Shown: piece by piece, positions 12,301 to 21,430 of the stretch
Position numbering within the stretch: the stretch's first letter is position 1
Layout of the letters: every line of letters begins with the position of its first letter
Assembly: GCA_003864495.1 (NCBI GenBank)
Contig: ML133478.1
Span: 179,129-243,128 of the forward strand
From: Nemopilema nomurai
Lineage: Eukaryota; Cnidaria; Scyphozoa; Rhizostomeae; Rhizostomatidae
Direction: 5' to 3'
DNA: 64,000 nucleotides
Notes under the pieces: model-generated
Database searches by the model: none
What the model was told of the DNA's origin: nothing
What the model saw: the letters and a program-made list of their open reading frames with translations, nothing else
Made by a program: the position numbers and the translations under genes

Positions 12301-12768
12301 ATCAAGCCCTCCCCCTCACCCAATCTTCCTCTTTTCCTTTTCCTTACTCCTTTTTACCTCACCCCTTCTTCCTCATCCCCTCTCCCCCTCCCTCACTCCT
12401 CCCTCCTGACCCCCTGCTCCTCAGGCCCTCACCCTCACCTCCTCTTCATCTCTTCCTTTTCCTAATCCCCTCTTTATCAACCTCTTTTCTTCAACCCCCC
12501 ACCCACTTTCCCGCTCCCCTTTCCAGCTCCCATTTCCCGCTCCCCTTTCCCTCTTCAATGACACTGATCGTTTTTTCATGTTCCTTTGCAGATTTGCACG
12601 CACTGTACTGGGTCACTTGGACAAGGTCAGAAATGTATCTCACAAGACTGCCCCGTGCTTCACAAACTGTACCATGTAAAAAGTGACCTTGGATTAGTTT
12701 CTAATTACAGAGCAATAGTGGATCAATTACATGAGATGGACCGCATCCCATCCTGGTTTCCAGCATAA
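1..12768 (+). CDS. REV3L: DNA polymerase zeta catalytic subunit, 3' part (17 exons)
   Basis: B-family polymerase that extends from lesions in translesion synthesis, with REV7/MAD2L2 and the POLD2/POLD3 accessory subunits, in the nucleus. The window holds about the last 783 residues; the start lies to the left. Exons: 1-352, 713-973, 1117-1199, 1433-1594, 1934-1991, 2383-2462, 2571-2640, 2907-3014, 3488-3597, 4690-4804, 5253-5390, 7561-7750, 8113-8208, 9765-9884, 10666-10735, 11302-11463, 12592-12768. Visible: a degenerate exonuclease region ([11 protein letters not shown], without the catalytic Asp of proofreading polymerases), motif A DFQSLYPS, motif [12 protein letters not shown], motif C YGDTDS, and two C-terminal Cys4 modules. 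The product aligns from memory with human REV3L nearly without gaps. Introns are T-rich with no further gene; several hold pyrimidine or degenerate repeats listed separately. Odd: exon 12 carries a one-base frameshift and exon 13 has an uncertain acceptor. Confidence 0.96.
713..973 (+). CDS. REV3L: REV3L window exon 2
   Basis: 87 codons, phase 0 at both ends. Acceptor TCCCAG, donor GTTAGG. Starts [16 protein letters not shown] and ends [17 protein letters not shown], matching the segment before the palm. The Exo III position ([13 protein letters not shown]) lacks the catalytic Asp of active proofreading domains. Confidence 0.95.
1117..1199 (+). CDS. REV3L: REV3L window exon 3
   Basis: 27 codons plus 2 bases. 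Acceptor CTCGCAG, donor GTAAGT. Encodes [20 protein letters not shown] and on to QRA, strongly conserved in REV3. Confidence 0.95.
1433..1594 (+). CDS. REV3L: REV3L window exon 4: palm motif A
   Basis: Phase 2 in, phase 2 out. Acceptor TTCCTAG, donor GTAAGT. Contains motif A DFQSLYPS (codons 1509-1532), whose Asp binds the catalytic metal, followed by [14 protein letters not shown]. Confidence 0.96.
1934..1991 (+). CDS. REV3L: REV3L window exon 5
   Basis: 58-nt exon with acceptor TTTCAG and donor GTGATT, phase 2 in and 0 out. Encodes [19 protein letters not shown], matching the FKFGCTSL segment of the family. Too short to show as a separate open frame. Confidence 0.92.
2383..2462 (+). CDS. 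REV3L: REV3L window exon 6
   Basis: 80 nt, phase 0 in and 2 out, acceptor GCTATAG, donor GTATGT. Encodes [20 protein letters not shown] and RRGILPR, the conserved finger-proximal segment. Confidence 0.94.
2571..2640 (+). CDS. REV3L: REV3L window exon 7, ending at a GC donor
   Basis: 70 nt, phase 2 in, 0 out, acceptor GTCGTAG. Encodes [20 protein letters not shown] then ENK. The family continues directly with [10 protein letters not shown] of exon 8, so the intron must start at the GCAATT after AAG at 2640: a GC-AG intron. The first downstream in-frame GT would add seven residues with no counterpart. Confidence 0.9.
2907..3014 (+). CDS. REV3L: REV3L window exon 8: motif B
   Basis: 36 codons, phase 0/0, acceptor CCACAG, donor GTATTT. 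Encodes [20 protein letters not shown] and [27 protein letters not shown] is polymerase motif B (Lys codon 2946-2948), which contacts the incoming nucleotide. Confidence 0.96.
3488..3597 (+). CDS. REV3L: REV3L window exon 9: motif C
   Basis: 110 nt, phase 0 in, 2 out, acceptor TTCCAG, donor GTACAG. Encodes [20 protein letters not shown] and ends in VVYGDTD; the split codon with exon 10 completes YGDTDS, the motif C metal-binding site (tat at 3581). Confidence 0.95.
4690..4804 (+). CDS. REV3L: REV3L window exon 10
   Basis: 115 nt, phase 2 in, 0 out, acceptor TTCCAG, donor GTGCCT. Encodes (S)[17 protein letters not shown] to KLKFEK, directly after motif C. The preceding intron of about 1.1 kb shows no gene. 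Confidence 0.94.
5253..5390 (+). CDS. REV3L: REV3L window exon 11
   Basis: 46 codons, phase 0/0, acceptor CGTTTAG, donor GTGAGA. Encodes [20 protein letters not shown] and [25 protein letters not shown] is the conserved KKRY palm segment. The following intron (about 2.2 kb) shows nothing coding. Confidence 0.96.
7561..7750 (+). CDS. REV3L: REV3L window exon 12: thumb, with one-base frameshift
   Basis: Acceptor TTTTCAG, donor GTAAGG. Bases 7561-7659 encode [20 protein letters not shown] to IMEGE. From about 7660 the family sequence continues one frame over ([26 protein letters not shown]), so one base appears missing near 7659/7660. As written the frame runs into TGA at 7675-7677. No intron fits the gap. 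A base-call or assembly error is the simplest explanation; a real allele-level break cannot be excluded. Confidence 0.88.
8113..8208 (+). CDS. REV3L: REV3L window exon 13 (acceptor uncertain)
   Basis: Encodes [33 protein letters not shown], conserved in REV3. The in-frame acceptor is TGATAG at 8111-8112. A nearer AG at 8100-8101 would add RAIDS-like residues and match the human spacing better, but needs one more base to keep frame. Neither has a strong pyrimidine tract. Donor GTACGA. Confidence 0.82.
9765..9884 (+). CDS. REV3L: REV3L window exon 14: thumb
   Basis: 120 nt, phase 2/2, acceptor GTTTCAG, donor GTAAGT. Encodes [20 protein letters not shown] and [27 protein letters not shown] is a conserved element shared with polymerase delta. 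Confidence 0.96.
10666..10735 (+). CDS. REV3L: REV3L window exon 15
   Basis: 70 nt, phase 2 in, 0 out, acceptor ATTAAG, donor GTTCGT. Encodes (W)[18 protein letters not shown] to NSRKK, a variable serine-rich linker before the zinc modules. The intron after it holds a degenerate AATCC/CCAA-rich stretch. Confidence 0.85.
10960..11240. repeat. Degenerate AATCC/CCAA-rich stretch in a REV3L intron
   Basis: Around 280 bases dominated by variants of AATCCAA, CCAAACCAA and GAACTAATCC, unlike the T-rich flanking intron. Looks like an eroded tandem repeat of a 5- to 10-base unit. Confidence 0.55.
11302..11463 (+). CDS. REV3L: REV3L window exon 16: CysA module
   Basis: 54 codons, phase 0/0, acceptor CCTTCAG, donor GTTAGT. 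Starts [20 protein letters not shown]; the cysteines are arranged C-x2-C-x8-C-x2-C (first Cys codon at 11335), the CysA zinc module of B-family polymerases. Confidence 0.95.
12290..12558. repeat. Long pyrimidine-rich tract in the last REV3L intron
   Basis: About 270 bases, nearly all C and T on the sense strand with rare A and G, immediately before the last exon. Simple-sequence DNA that could also act as an extended polypyrimidine tract or form triplex structures. Confidence 0.85.
12592..12768 (+). CDS. REV3L: REV3L last exon: CysB iron-sulfur module and stop
   Basis: Acceptor TTTGCAG, stop TAA at 12766-12768. Starts [20 protein letters not shown]; spacing C-x2-C-x9-C-x4-C equals human REV3L. 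CysB carries the 4Fe-4S cluster in this family and binds POLD2/POLD3. The tail is a little longer than in human (ends SWFPA). Confidence 0.96.
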   Translation: MCTHCTGSLGQGQKCISQDCPVLHKLYHVKSDLGLVSNYRAIVDQLHEMDRIPSWFPA

Positions 12769-12939
12769 AGCTCCAACTTAACTCCCTCAGTATCATATTT
12801 TCCATGGCTGGCTGATTGGATTTCCTCAATTTATCAGCTGTTTGGCCATTGATTCGGCTAAATCCGAATCTATCATTCAGCTATTAGCAAAAATCTGTAA
12901 GATGTTTCTTACGCTGCGCTCTCATTGATTTTTTGGCGC

Positions 12940-12945
12940 AATAAA
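12940..12945 (+). terminator. Candidate poly(A) signal of REV3L
   Basis: AATAAA about 170 bases after the REV3L stop, the first such hexamer downstream. Cleavage site not determined. Confidence 0.5.
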
Positions 12946-15900
12946 ATAACTCGATATACCTACTTGCTGGTCAATCCAAATTTATGAGGATTGACAAACA
13001 CGTGCTTTGAAGCTCAGTATCACCTTTTGAAGAAGCATCGTGCCATTCATCAGGGCTCCGTTTAAATAGATGTCTTTGGGAAATTAGGACAAAATAATGA
13101 TGTTTGATTTTGTTTCTGAGAAAGGCCCGCTTAGATATAATTCGCAAGCACCGCTTTTTTCAAATCTAAAAAATCGTTGATGCTAAGACGAAAAGCGCGC
13201 AATTAAGTTAGCTTTTGAGACATCAAGTATGCTGAAAACGTACAAAAATATACTACCGAGGTGCGAAATTGACTTAACTTATCAATGGAGGCTTTCTGTC
13301 TACCAATCTGCAACCATGGCAACTATTACCCAGAAGGAGGCGCTTTTGTGAAATGAGTCTAGAAACTCAATTTCCAGCCTTGTTTATTTCTTGGTAGTAA
13401 TAGTCTGGCTCTAAAACCTTCATTTTATTACCCTACGCTATCCCAGCAGTCCCCCCAAACACACATTAATACTTGAAATTTTACATTTGGTGGTAAATCT
13501 GACACAGGTATATGCTTTTGTTCAGAACTTGGACATTTGCTTTTGGTTTGAAAGAAGGGCACAGGTCTGTTATCACACGCAACTTTCAGCTGACTCTTCA
13601 AGCGTATTTGCCTAGCAAAGCGTTCCTTTCTTGTAATGTAGGTACCTCGTATTTAATTAAGTTACCATATTTATTTCGAATTTATTTCCAGATCTGGTAT
13701 GATATAATTATTAAGCTACCGTATTCAAATATAGTAATTTTTCAGAGTTCAAACTGCTCCTACACTGTCACATTAAACCATATTCAACGGCGAATCTGAA
13801 AAATCAATCATTGCAGAGTTTATTTCAGTTTGTCTTCTGGTTCAATTTATTAGATAAAGCTGTATACATAAAATATATGACAAAGGGAACGCGGATGGGA
13901 AAGAGCTTTATACGTATGAAGCAGGTTAACTAACTGCTCACGAACTCCTTGATAGCCCTTTTACTGGGGATTAAAACCACTACTCGCCTAGCCTTGGCTA
14001 CATCACGATGGAGATAAGTGGAGAAACCAGTATTCTTTTGTAAAGGGAACGACAACATAATCTTATAAAACCCCATTAAATATTGCAACGAGCAAACATT
14101 GCCAAGTTGAGACACGAGCGAATTCAAATTTGACCGCCTCTGTGGAGGAGATACGTGATTAACTGCCATAACAACATGAGGGATTTGATTGTTCGATTAT
14201 CAAGTTACATATCGCAGGTGGAGTGTCCAGTCTGAAAAACACTTGAAACATTTATTCGTGATTAGTAGCAACGCCTTAAATGCACTAAGTGATTACTGAG
14301 GATCGATATTATGTAGCTGCCACCTTATTCTTTCGTGTGAGTATTGCAATTTCGTTATTTCGTTACGTTTCACCGCCGTTATTAGACGTCGCAGAAAACA
14401 GTTAGGCCTGGCCTGCATATTGGTCGTTTGCTCCGCGCAATTGGTCGCTTGTAAATAGTAAAAGGCCATTCAAATTGAGTTTCAAATTGCATTTGGTGAT
14501 TCCTAAACAGTATTTACATTCTGCAAACATTGTGGGATTATTATCGGGTATCGTGTCGCTCATGTAGGAAAAGTTTTCGTTTGAACGTTCGGATATTGCC
14601 TCTGTTCTGAACTGGACGTCATAAGAGGCCATGAGAAACGTGATAAACGACGAACAAGTCTTATATTGCACACCTAGACCTTTTATTTTGCTAGATCAGC
14701 CCTTTTCCTCTTGTTTGCAGCTTTTAATAGTAATGTAGTGCGGGTTACCAAATCTTTCCGAAATAAGATACATTTGGGATTTAGTTCTCCCATTTAGAAA
14801 AGCTCTAGCACTCCACAAAACTGTTCAAATAAGAAACTAACGAAATATCTGTTGTAACAGAAGCTTAATTATCTGTATGAGGAGCTAAAGTGTTAAATTT
14901 TATTTATGTTTTTGCGCAAAGAAATATTATTTCTCGTATACTTGCTTTTTAATCGTATTTAGTATCAATTCAGCGGAGAAACTCATAATATTAAAACACA
15001 AAGTAAATATATCCTTTCCATGATGGAGCCCTTGTGTTTTACGAGCGATTGAAATTCAACGGAAATGAGTTCATTTGACCTCAGCAATATTTACAGTAAA
15101 ATAGACACATTTAATCGATGTGACCACAGACCATTTTACCACAACTAAATGGTTCTCGCGAGAGATCTTGCCGCTTGACAGATGTTGTTATAACACATAA
15201 TTTCGCATGCAGCATTTAAAGTTTTCATGTTCAACCTCGACATTTCAATACCTGCGCTTGCCTTTCTATATTTAGTCACCACAGGTTACGCGAACCGCTT
15301 TGTAGTTGAAAAATCGGCGGTTCGCTAAAGCACTAAGCCAATTTGCTGGTAATACCATAACATAGCCATCGAAGCTCATGGGTAATGGGAACACTTTGTC
15401 CGTCTGATTATGGCTCAAATTCATTGTGTGCAAAGAATGGACCAGATATTATGAATAGAGGGACCGAATAATCCTTTTTAAAAGAAAATGAAAACACAAC
15501 CAAAATTATAACTGTTTTATATTTCTGCACAAATAAGTTTTCAGCTTAAATTTACAATCAGTACTTCAGCTGAACTTGTCAGACTATTTGAGAACTCAAT
15601 ATTCTTTTGAAAAGAGATGCTATTTTTTATGTTAATTGACATTCTTCCATTATTGAATTATTTCTATTACTTTTGGAAGTGTCAAATCTGGCAATAAAAT
15701 TGATATCCAGTACTGTTTGCATGATGACCAAATTGCAAGAGCTCAATGCTAGGGCTATCACTTGAACAAATTGTTGAGATGAAATATTACAGGGTTATTT
15801 CATTGCATAACATAAGTTCATTTCCTTCATTCTGATTGCAAAATCTTTGCATCATGTTCGATGACATCTTATTGGAATTTTCTAAACAATAGATATGATG

Positions 15901-18900
15901 AGATTTGATGAGGTTTAATGATCCTCTGTATCTTATTGTATTGATAAATTTCAGTTTGAAAAGCTTAGTTTTTTGCAATCCTTATAGTCCTGTATACATA
16001 ATTATTTGCAAGGATCTGCAAAGAAGCAGCAACATTTAACTTTTGCATCATCAATATTTTATGTAGACCTTCTTGAAAAATCTTTTAATCTTTGTTTTAT
16101 CAATTACAAGAATCAATGATTTTGAGTTTGTATCAAAACTTTGTTTTGGTTAAGTAGGGTTAACAGATTACCAAATTGTTTTAATTTTTCATTTTTTGTG
16201 CTTGCTTTACAACCTTTGATTCAAGTGATTTGGTCTTTTACAACAAGAAAGTGAGTGTGAAAAAGCAGTGAATATACCATTTGAACATATTATTGGTGAT
16301 TATATGCCAACATTAAATTGCAAATTGACTGTTTAATATGTTTTCTGATTTTTGAGGCTGTGATTGAACTGGTCTGCAGTTTATGCAAGCACCCTGCTGT
16401 GTTTATACAAATAGAGTATTTAAATTGCTTACAGGGTACAGGAACCTTGCTGAGCACATGTATGTAGAGAGCTCAACCTTTATCAATAATTGCCTTAACC
16501 ATGGTTTTGTCATGTGGGGATGTGGGGATGAATCAATTGAGCAAAGATTAATTTGAACAAGTTAAAGTGGTTGCCTATGCAAACAAAAATATTTCAGGAT
16601 TACTTAGCAAACCCATATGGTTTACAGGTTTTCCAATATGACCCTGTGCGATTGCAGGTTGGTGTATTCAATGGAGAATTGATATTTGAATTAATGTGGT
16701 GGATCAATCATATTTAGATTTAGAAGTTTCATTTCAATGAGACAGGTGAATGGCTGCTTTCAAATTTGCAACCGTAAAGCAGATCTTATAGAAGAAATCA
16801 GCTCCTTGAGTTTCTAGCAATATTAATATTTTGTTTTTGTTAGCCTAACAGTGAAGCATGAAGTGTTTTTGTGTGACAAAATTATTTTGCTATTTGCTTA
16901 TGTACTGCTATTTGAATTTGCCATTCTTTAGACATTTATAATTTTTAATTGGAAATGCTTTCTGCCCCAGCTAAAATTTTTACAGCTATGAACTCTGAGC
17001 TTCAGTTAAGTGTAGCTCAGGATCATTAAGAAATAGAGCAATAGTTTTTTTAGATTAGGTAAAATTTCTTTCAAGTTTCCAGCATGGCACAAAAAAGCTT
17101 GTCGAATGCTTATATGAATGCTCATGTTCAATGAGTTGCCCAGAAAATGAAAAGTTTTACACAATCTTTGTGATGGTAAAGCTTTAAGAGTCTAACATTA
17201 CTTTTGGGTTTTGATTGCTTTAAAAGACAGCCTTCATCATTTGACTTCCATCCGATAACAGACACCAGTTTTTCAAGAAAAGAATGGTTATCTGTAAATA
17301 TCCTTTAACATTAAAGGGTGGTGCCACCTTTTTGTTGCCCTGCAGCCTTAGTTTATAAGGACCTTTCTCGACCATGAATGATTGAAGTGACAGGCAAATC
17401 ACGAGTTGTAGTCCTAGTTTAATACATGCGATCCTTTGATGTTTTGTTTTTACATGATAAGAAGTCTTTAATTTTTTTAAATTAACTTCAATCTAGCACT
17501 TCGTAGCTCCTTATCGCCAACAGGTAAAGCCATTGAACATTTTGAGCCGTTTAATTTTCTCTTAGGCAAGTCTTGTGCCCACATAGTACAGGATTTAGAC
17601 TAATGAGAATCTTCCCCAGAGATTATTTCGCTGCACTGTCTGATACCTCTCGGCTGCCATTGTCTACCGAGATTGTAGGCAGCTTTGGGAAGGCAGACCA
17701 CTATTATGGCAAACCGTCAACACAAATATTCGCTTGAAAGAAGCGCCACGAATCCTTTGTCTCAGCAAACTGTTACAGGAAACGGAGATGGTTTAGTTTT
17801 CATTGCTTGTTATTAGCTAGGAAGACATTTGGAAGAATCGTCAACCCGCCTTCCTCGACTATAAATCGCTAATTTCGCGATTCTTCGTTCCTAATTGCGT
17901 GCCTTTGAGCTCTGTGGGCAGCTTAATGACTCTTTATTAAATGCATGTTGTTGTTTAGGCTAATACATCCTATTTTCTTAAGTTAAATCCCTCGATTTGC
18001 CCTGTTAAGTTTTTTTATATACAACCTCAAGCTGTAAAAGTCGGACTGAGAATATCATAGCGACAATGTCTGGAGATTGTTACACAAAACTTTCCCTTGT
18101 TTATTATGCGTAAAGTTTGTCTTACTTTTTTGTCCATCCCGCTTAATTCAACATTTTGTTTATTGCGCGCGATTTCAAAGTGTCCCCTACACGCAGCCCT
18201 TAGCAAATATGTTCTTCGCACCACATTTTCTTGTTGTGTGTCCAGTGGCTGGTCTGACCTTTGCTCCGACAGGGCATTTCATGTTTAATCTCTGTTTGTT
18301 TAGAATAGGCCATTCAACTTTGTTCTGGCAACTCACCGTACGTTGTGCATTCGTGGTTTTAGAAACAAACGAAGCTTCAATTAGTTGTTTTATTTTCCAA
18401 ATATCTTCTCACTGAGTCGGTGGAAGTACATCATACAGAGCTGGTAAGGTGTGTATCGTAAATTTCGCAAGCTGCGTGCTGCTTTTGATAAAGGGCGACA
18501 GGTAGTTTCCAGTGCGAAGGATACATGGACAATATATAACCTATGATATAACCCATGGAGTCAGACGTCAAAAGTTGGTCCATACTTCCATTTTACGGTC
18601 AAGTTAACATTTTATATCACTCAAGGAATTGCTCCCGAGAAGAAAGATTAATAACTTGTTGGTTATCCGGTTGTACTTTGGTTTTGCCACAAATTATTTA
18701 TGAGTCTGCAATTTTTATTTCGTACTTTCATTTTTTTGTGATGGAAAAACAATTCCACTTGTAGTAGAGATCCTCAAGTCCTGCTGAGCTTGAAGCGATT
18801 TCAATAAGAACACCAGCTGTATCGTGTCTGAAATGTTGTTTGCAAAAAATGGCTCGATATAATTTCATATGCGAGGTTTGAAGTCACTATCAACTGAACC

Positions 18901-20600
18901 CGCAAAACTCAATTCAGAGGTCTAGATTTTCTCCGTTATTAGGTTTATTAAAAAAGATTTGTCAATATACCATTGTGCCTGGTTGAGAGAGAAGGAAATG
19001 GCAGTTTTAGTAGTTTGTTAGTCAACTCGTTTCATTTGTTTTGGCAAGATTCGTGTTTGAACTGGCGGAAATACAATTGAACTTGAACAAATCGAGTTTG
19101 CACAATAACGTGAAGACCAATGGGCGTCGATATTTTCTCAATACTAAAGCTTTTCGCTCTCTTTTGACTAGGCCTAGATCTAACTATTCAGATCATGTTC
19201 TTCTCGGGATCAAAGTCAGCATTCGCTGTGTAGACGTCTTCTGCCTTGAAGTACATTGGCTGTTTGCGTCTGAAGAAGGCGAGGAAGTGAGGCGAGGAAG
19301 TAAGGAGATGTGTTTGCTTTTTAATTGCGAATAGCTCAGCAAATACTCTTTGTTCCCGCAAAAAATTTGCATTTCTCCTGCCCAAGCACTGAAAAACGGA
19401 CCATAAAGAAGGCTGGTTATGAGCGCTGTGGTGCCTGTTAGTTTTTTTTGGGAGAACATCTTGTGGAGGGTCGTTGGAGTGATAGAAGCTAAAGGACATC
19501 GCAGCAGAAGGGCAGTGTAGCAGAAATGAAAGTTACTACTGCGAAGGAGCATTTGAACGAACCCTCGACGTTTTAAAAAATCTTAAGTTATGTTCCACTT
19601 GGCTATAACCAATTTCGCAAGAAAAATGAGGAGAGTGAATAGATCTTCATTTTTCTAGATTTTCATAGATCTAGATTTTCAAGTTTGAGACAAAAGAGAC
19701 AAACGACATCAGGATATTACAGCATGTCATCTGGTGAATAGATCAATAATGGATTTCTCTGGCTCAATCAGTTTATGATTCAGAACCCCAACCTTATCAG
19801 TCTCTTAACACCGAAAAGTTGAAAACATCCAATCTAAAAAATTCCAGAATACTTTTTAAAGTATCTTACTCTCTGTTTATTCTAGTCCAAGTTAGATTTC
19901 TTGTTATACGGGAAATGAGTCATTTGCCAGCAACGTGATTTGTCGCCCACGAAGGACAAGCAGGATCTTTGCCTGATTGCAAGCATGCATCCTTAGGCCC
20001 CGTTAATACCAGGTTTAATATGCCTCGAAGCTTCCCCCACACTTATGGTTAATGACGGTGTGCCTAGTTTCATTAGGTCTAAATTCTGCCTAGTTTCATA
20101 CGCACAACGCTGCTTGATTGAGAGATTCAAATTGTCGCTCAGAGCCTCGCTCATCGTTTTGGCTTGAAGTTGATCCGTGCTTTTAATCAACCAATTGAAA
20201 AGAACTGATGGTCTCAAGAAGACATGTCTGTGTTGAAATGTCGAGAATATATCAGTCTCGAAGCGCCGCTTGAAGAGCTCAGTTTAAAACTCAAAGGCGA
20301 TCTTTTGTGAGGAAGAAGAAAACAGGGATCAGTGTTTGCTCTTTTACAATTATCGGAGATTAACGCCCAAATTGGTTAGAGCTTTGATGTATGAATTTTC
20401 ATTTCAAGAACGGATTCGCCCGTTATTTGATTAGAAACGGAGGCAGCTCCGTTCACAGCTGTCTACAGTGCATTTGAAAGGGATTTGATTCTTGGAATCA
20501 AGGGCATAGTCAAAGCAGAGAACATGAACTGCGGATAAGGTTGAAGCTCTGTGGTGTCATAAAAACATGATTTTGCTTGTTAATGACCAGAAAGCAGATG
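12946..20600. other. Noncoding region between REV3L and ANKRD6
   Basis: About 7.6 kb without a supported gene on either strand. It is AT-rich, with long T- and A-rich stretches around 15.4-17.5 kb. Open frames here are under 120 codons, overlap one another in other frames, lack a flanking splice pattern and resemble no family I know. The last part may hold the untranslated first exon of ANKRD6, which I cannot locate. Confidence 0.6.
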
Positions 20601-20639
20601 GTTGTGGAAGCCGAAAGCAGCCAATCCCCTTTTTGTCGG

Positions 20640-20650
20640 TCTCACGTGAC
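20640..20650. promoter_or_regulatory. Palindromic E-box upstream of ANKRD6
   Basis: TCTCACGTGAC, a palindromic CACGTG E-box of the USF/MITF-TFE type, about 700 bases upstream of the first recognised ANKRD6 exon. Could belong to a promoter; not proven. Confidence 0.3.
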
Positions 20651-21350
20651 CGTTCAGTGTTTTCGGTGTTTATGGTAGTGGGATATTATTATGGGGGCGT
20701 TAGATCTCTTCTCAAGGCGCAAATTTCATGATATTATATTTTTAGTGAGTTCTAAAAGTCAAAGGGATGGGATGATCGTAAGCAAACGAATGTGAAATGT
20801 TGACCATGTCGCTCGGCTTTGTATGGACCACCTGTGAGCAGAAGACAGGGTTGACACTACTTCTGTGCTACTGCGCGCCCTGTGACGCTCTTTAGTTGCG
20901 TTTCCTCATTCCCATGACATCCAACTCGTATCAAAATAAACCTGATGGCCTAGATATTAAAGATGTGTACGAGGCTGACAAGCCAATGCAAAACAGGAAC
21001 TCGTTGCGCACAGTCGCTTTTTGTACGAAGTGCGCAGCTACTTCTAACCTTATTCATCCTTGATCGTTATCTTGGTTGAGTTTGCCCTTTTCCGCCAGCC
21101 ATTTCTCTTGGAGCAGTGCAATCCAGGCTTTTTTGAACGCCTTCGACTTTCACTACCCTGTTTGAGATAAGAAGACAATAGCAAACCGCAGATGACCTAC
21201 GCGAAAAACAATTAGCCAACTTTGTTGTCGTCGACTTCTATTAAACATGGACCGTCTCTGGGTCTTAACGAGGCAATGTTATTGTAATTCCGCGCAATAA
21301 ACTGCTAATCGTTCATTGAGAGTAATTGGACTTGTTTTTCTGTTTTGCAG

Positions 21351-21430
21351 ATCAGCGGGCCTCTTCTCCAGACAACCGCGCCCTGTCAGACACTGCACAG
21401 AAATGGTGTTTACGTGCAACGTGCTGAAGA
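21351..21430 (+). other. ANKRD6: ANKRD6 5' UTR part of the start exon
   Basis: TGTTTTGCAG acceptor at 21350 shows that an untranslated exon lies further upstream. The main ATG at 21431 has A at -3 and G at +4, and an in-frame TGA at 21425-21427 rules out an earlier start in this exon. Confidence 0.7.

Noticed and set aside
1..12768. REV3L as a pseudogene because of the frameshift
   Set aside because: All catalytic motifs, cysteines and nearly all splice sites are intact over 17 exons; a single missing base is more likely an error.
19188..19552. Two overlapping minus-strand frames of 103 and 119 codons
   Set aside because: Both are open in different frames over the same bases, with low-complexity Ser/Leu composition and no recognisable homologue.
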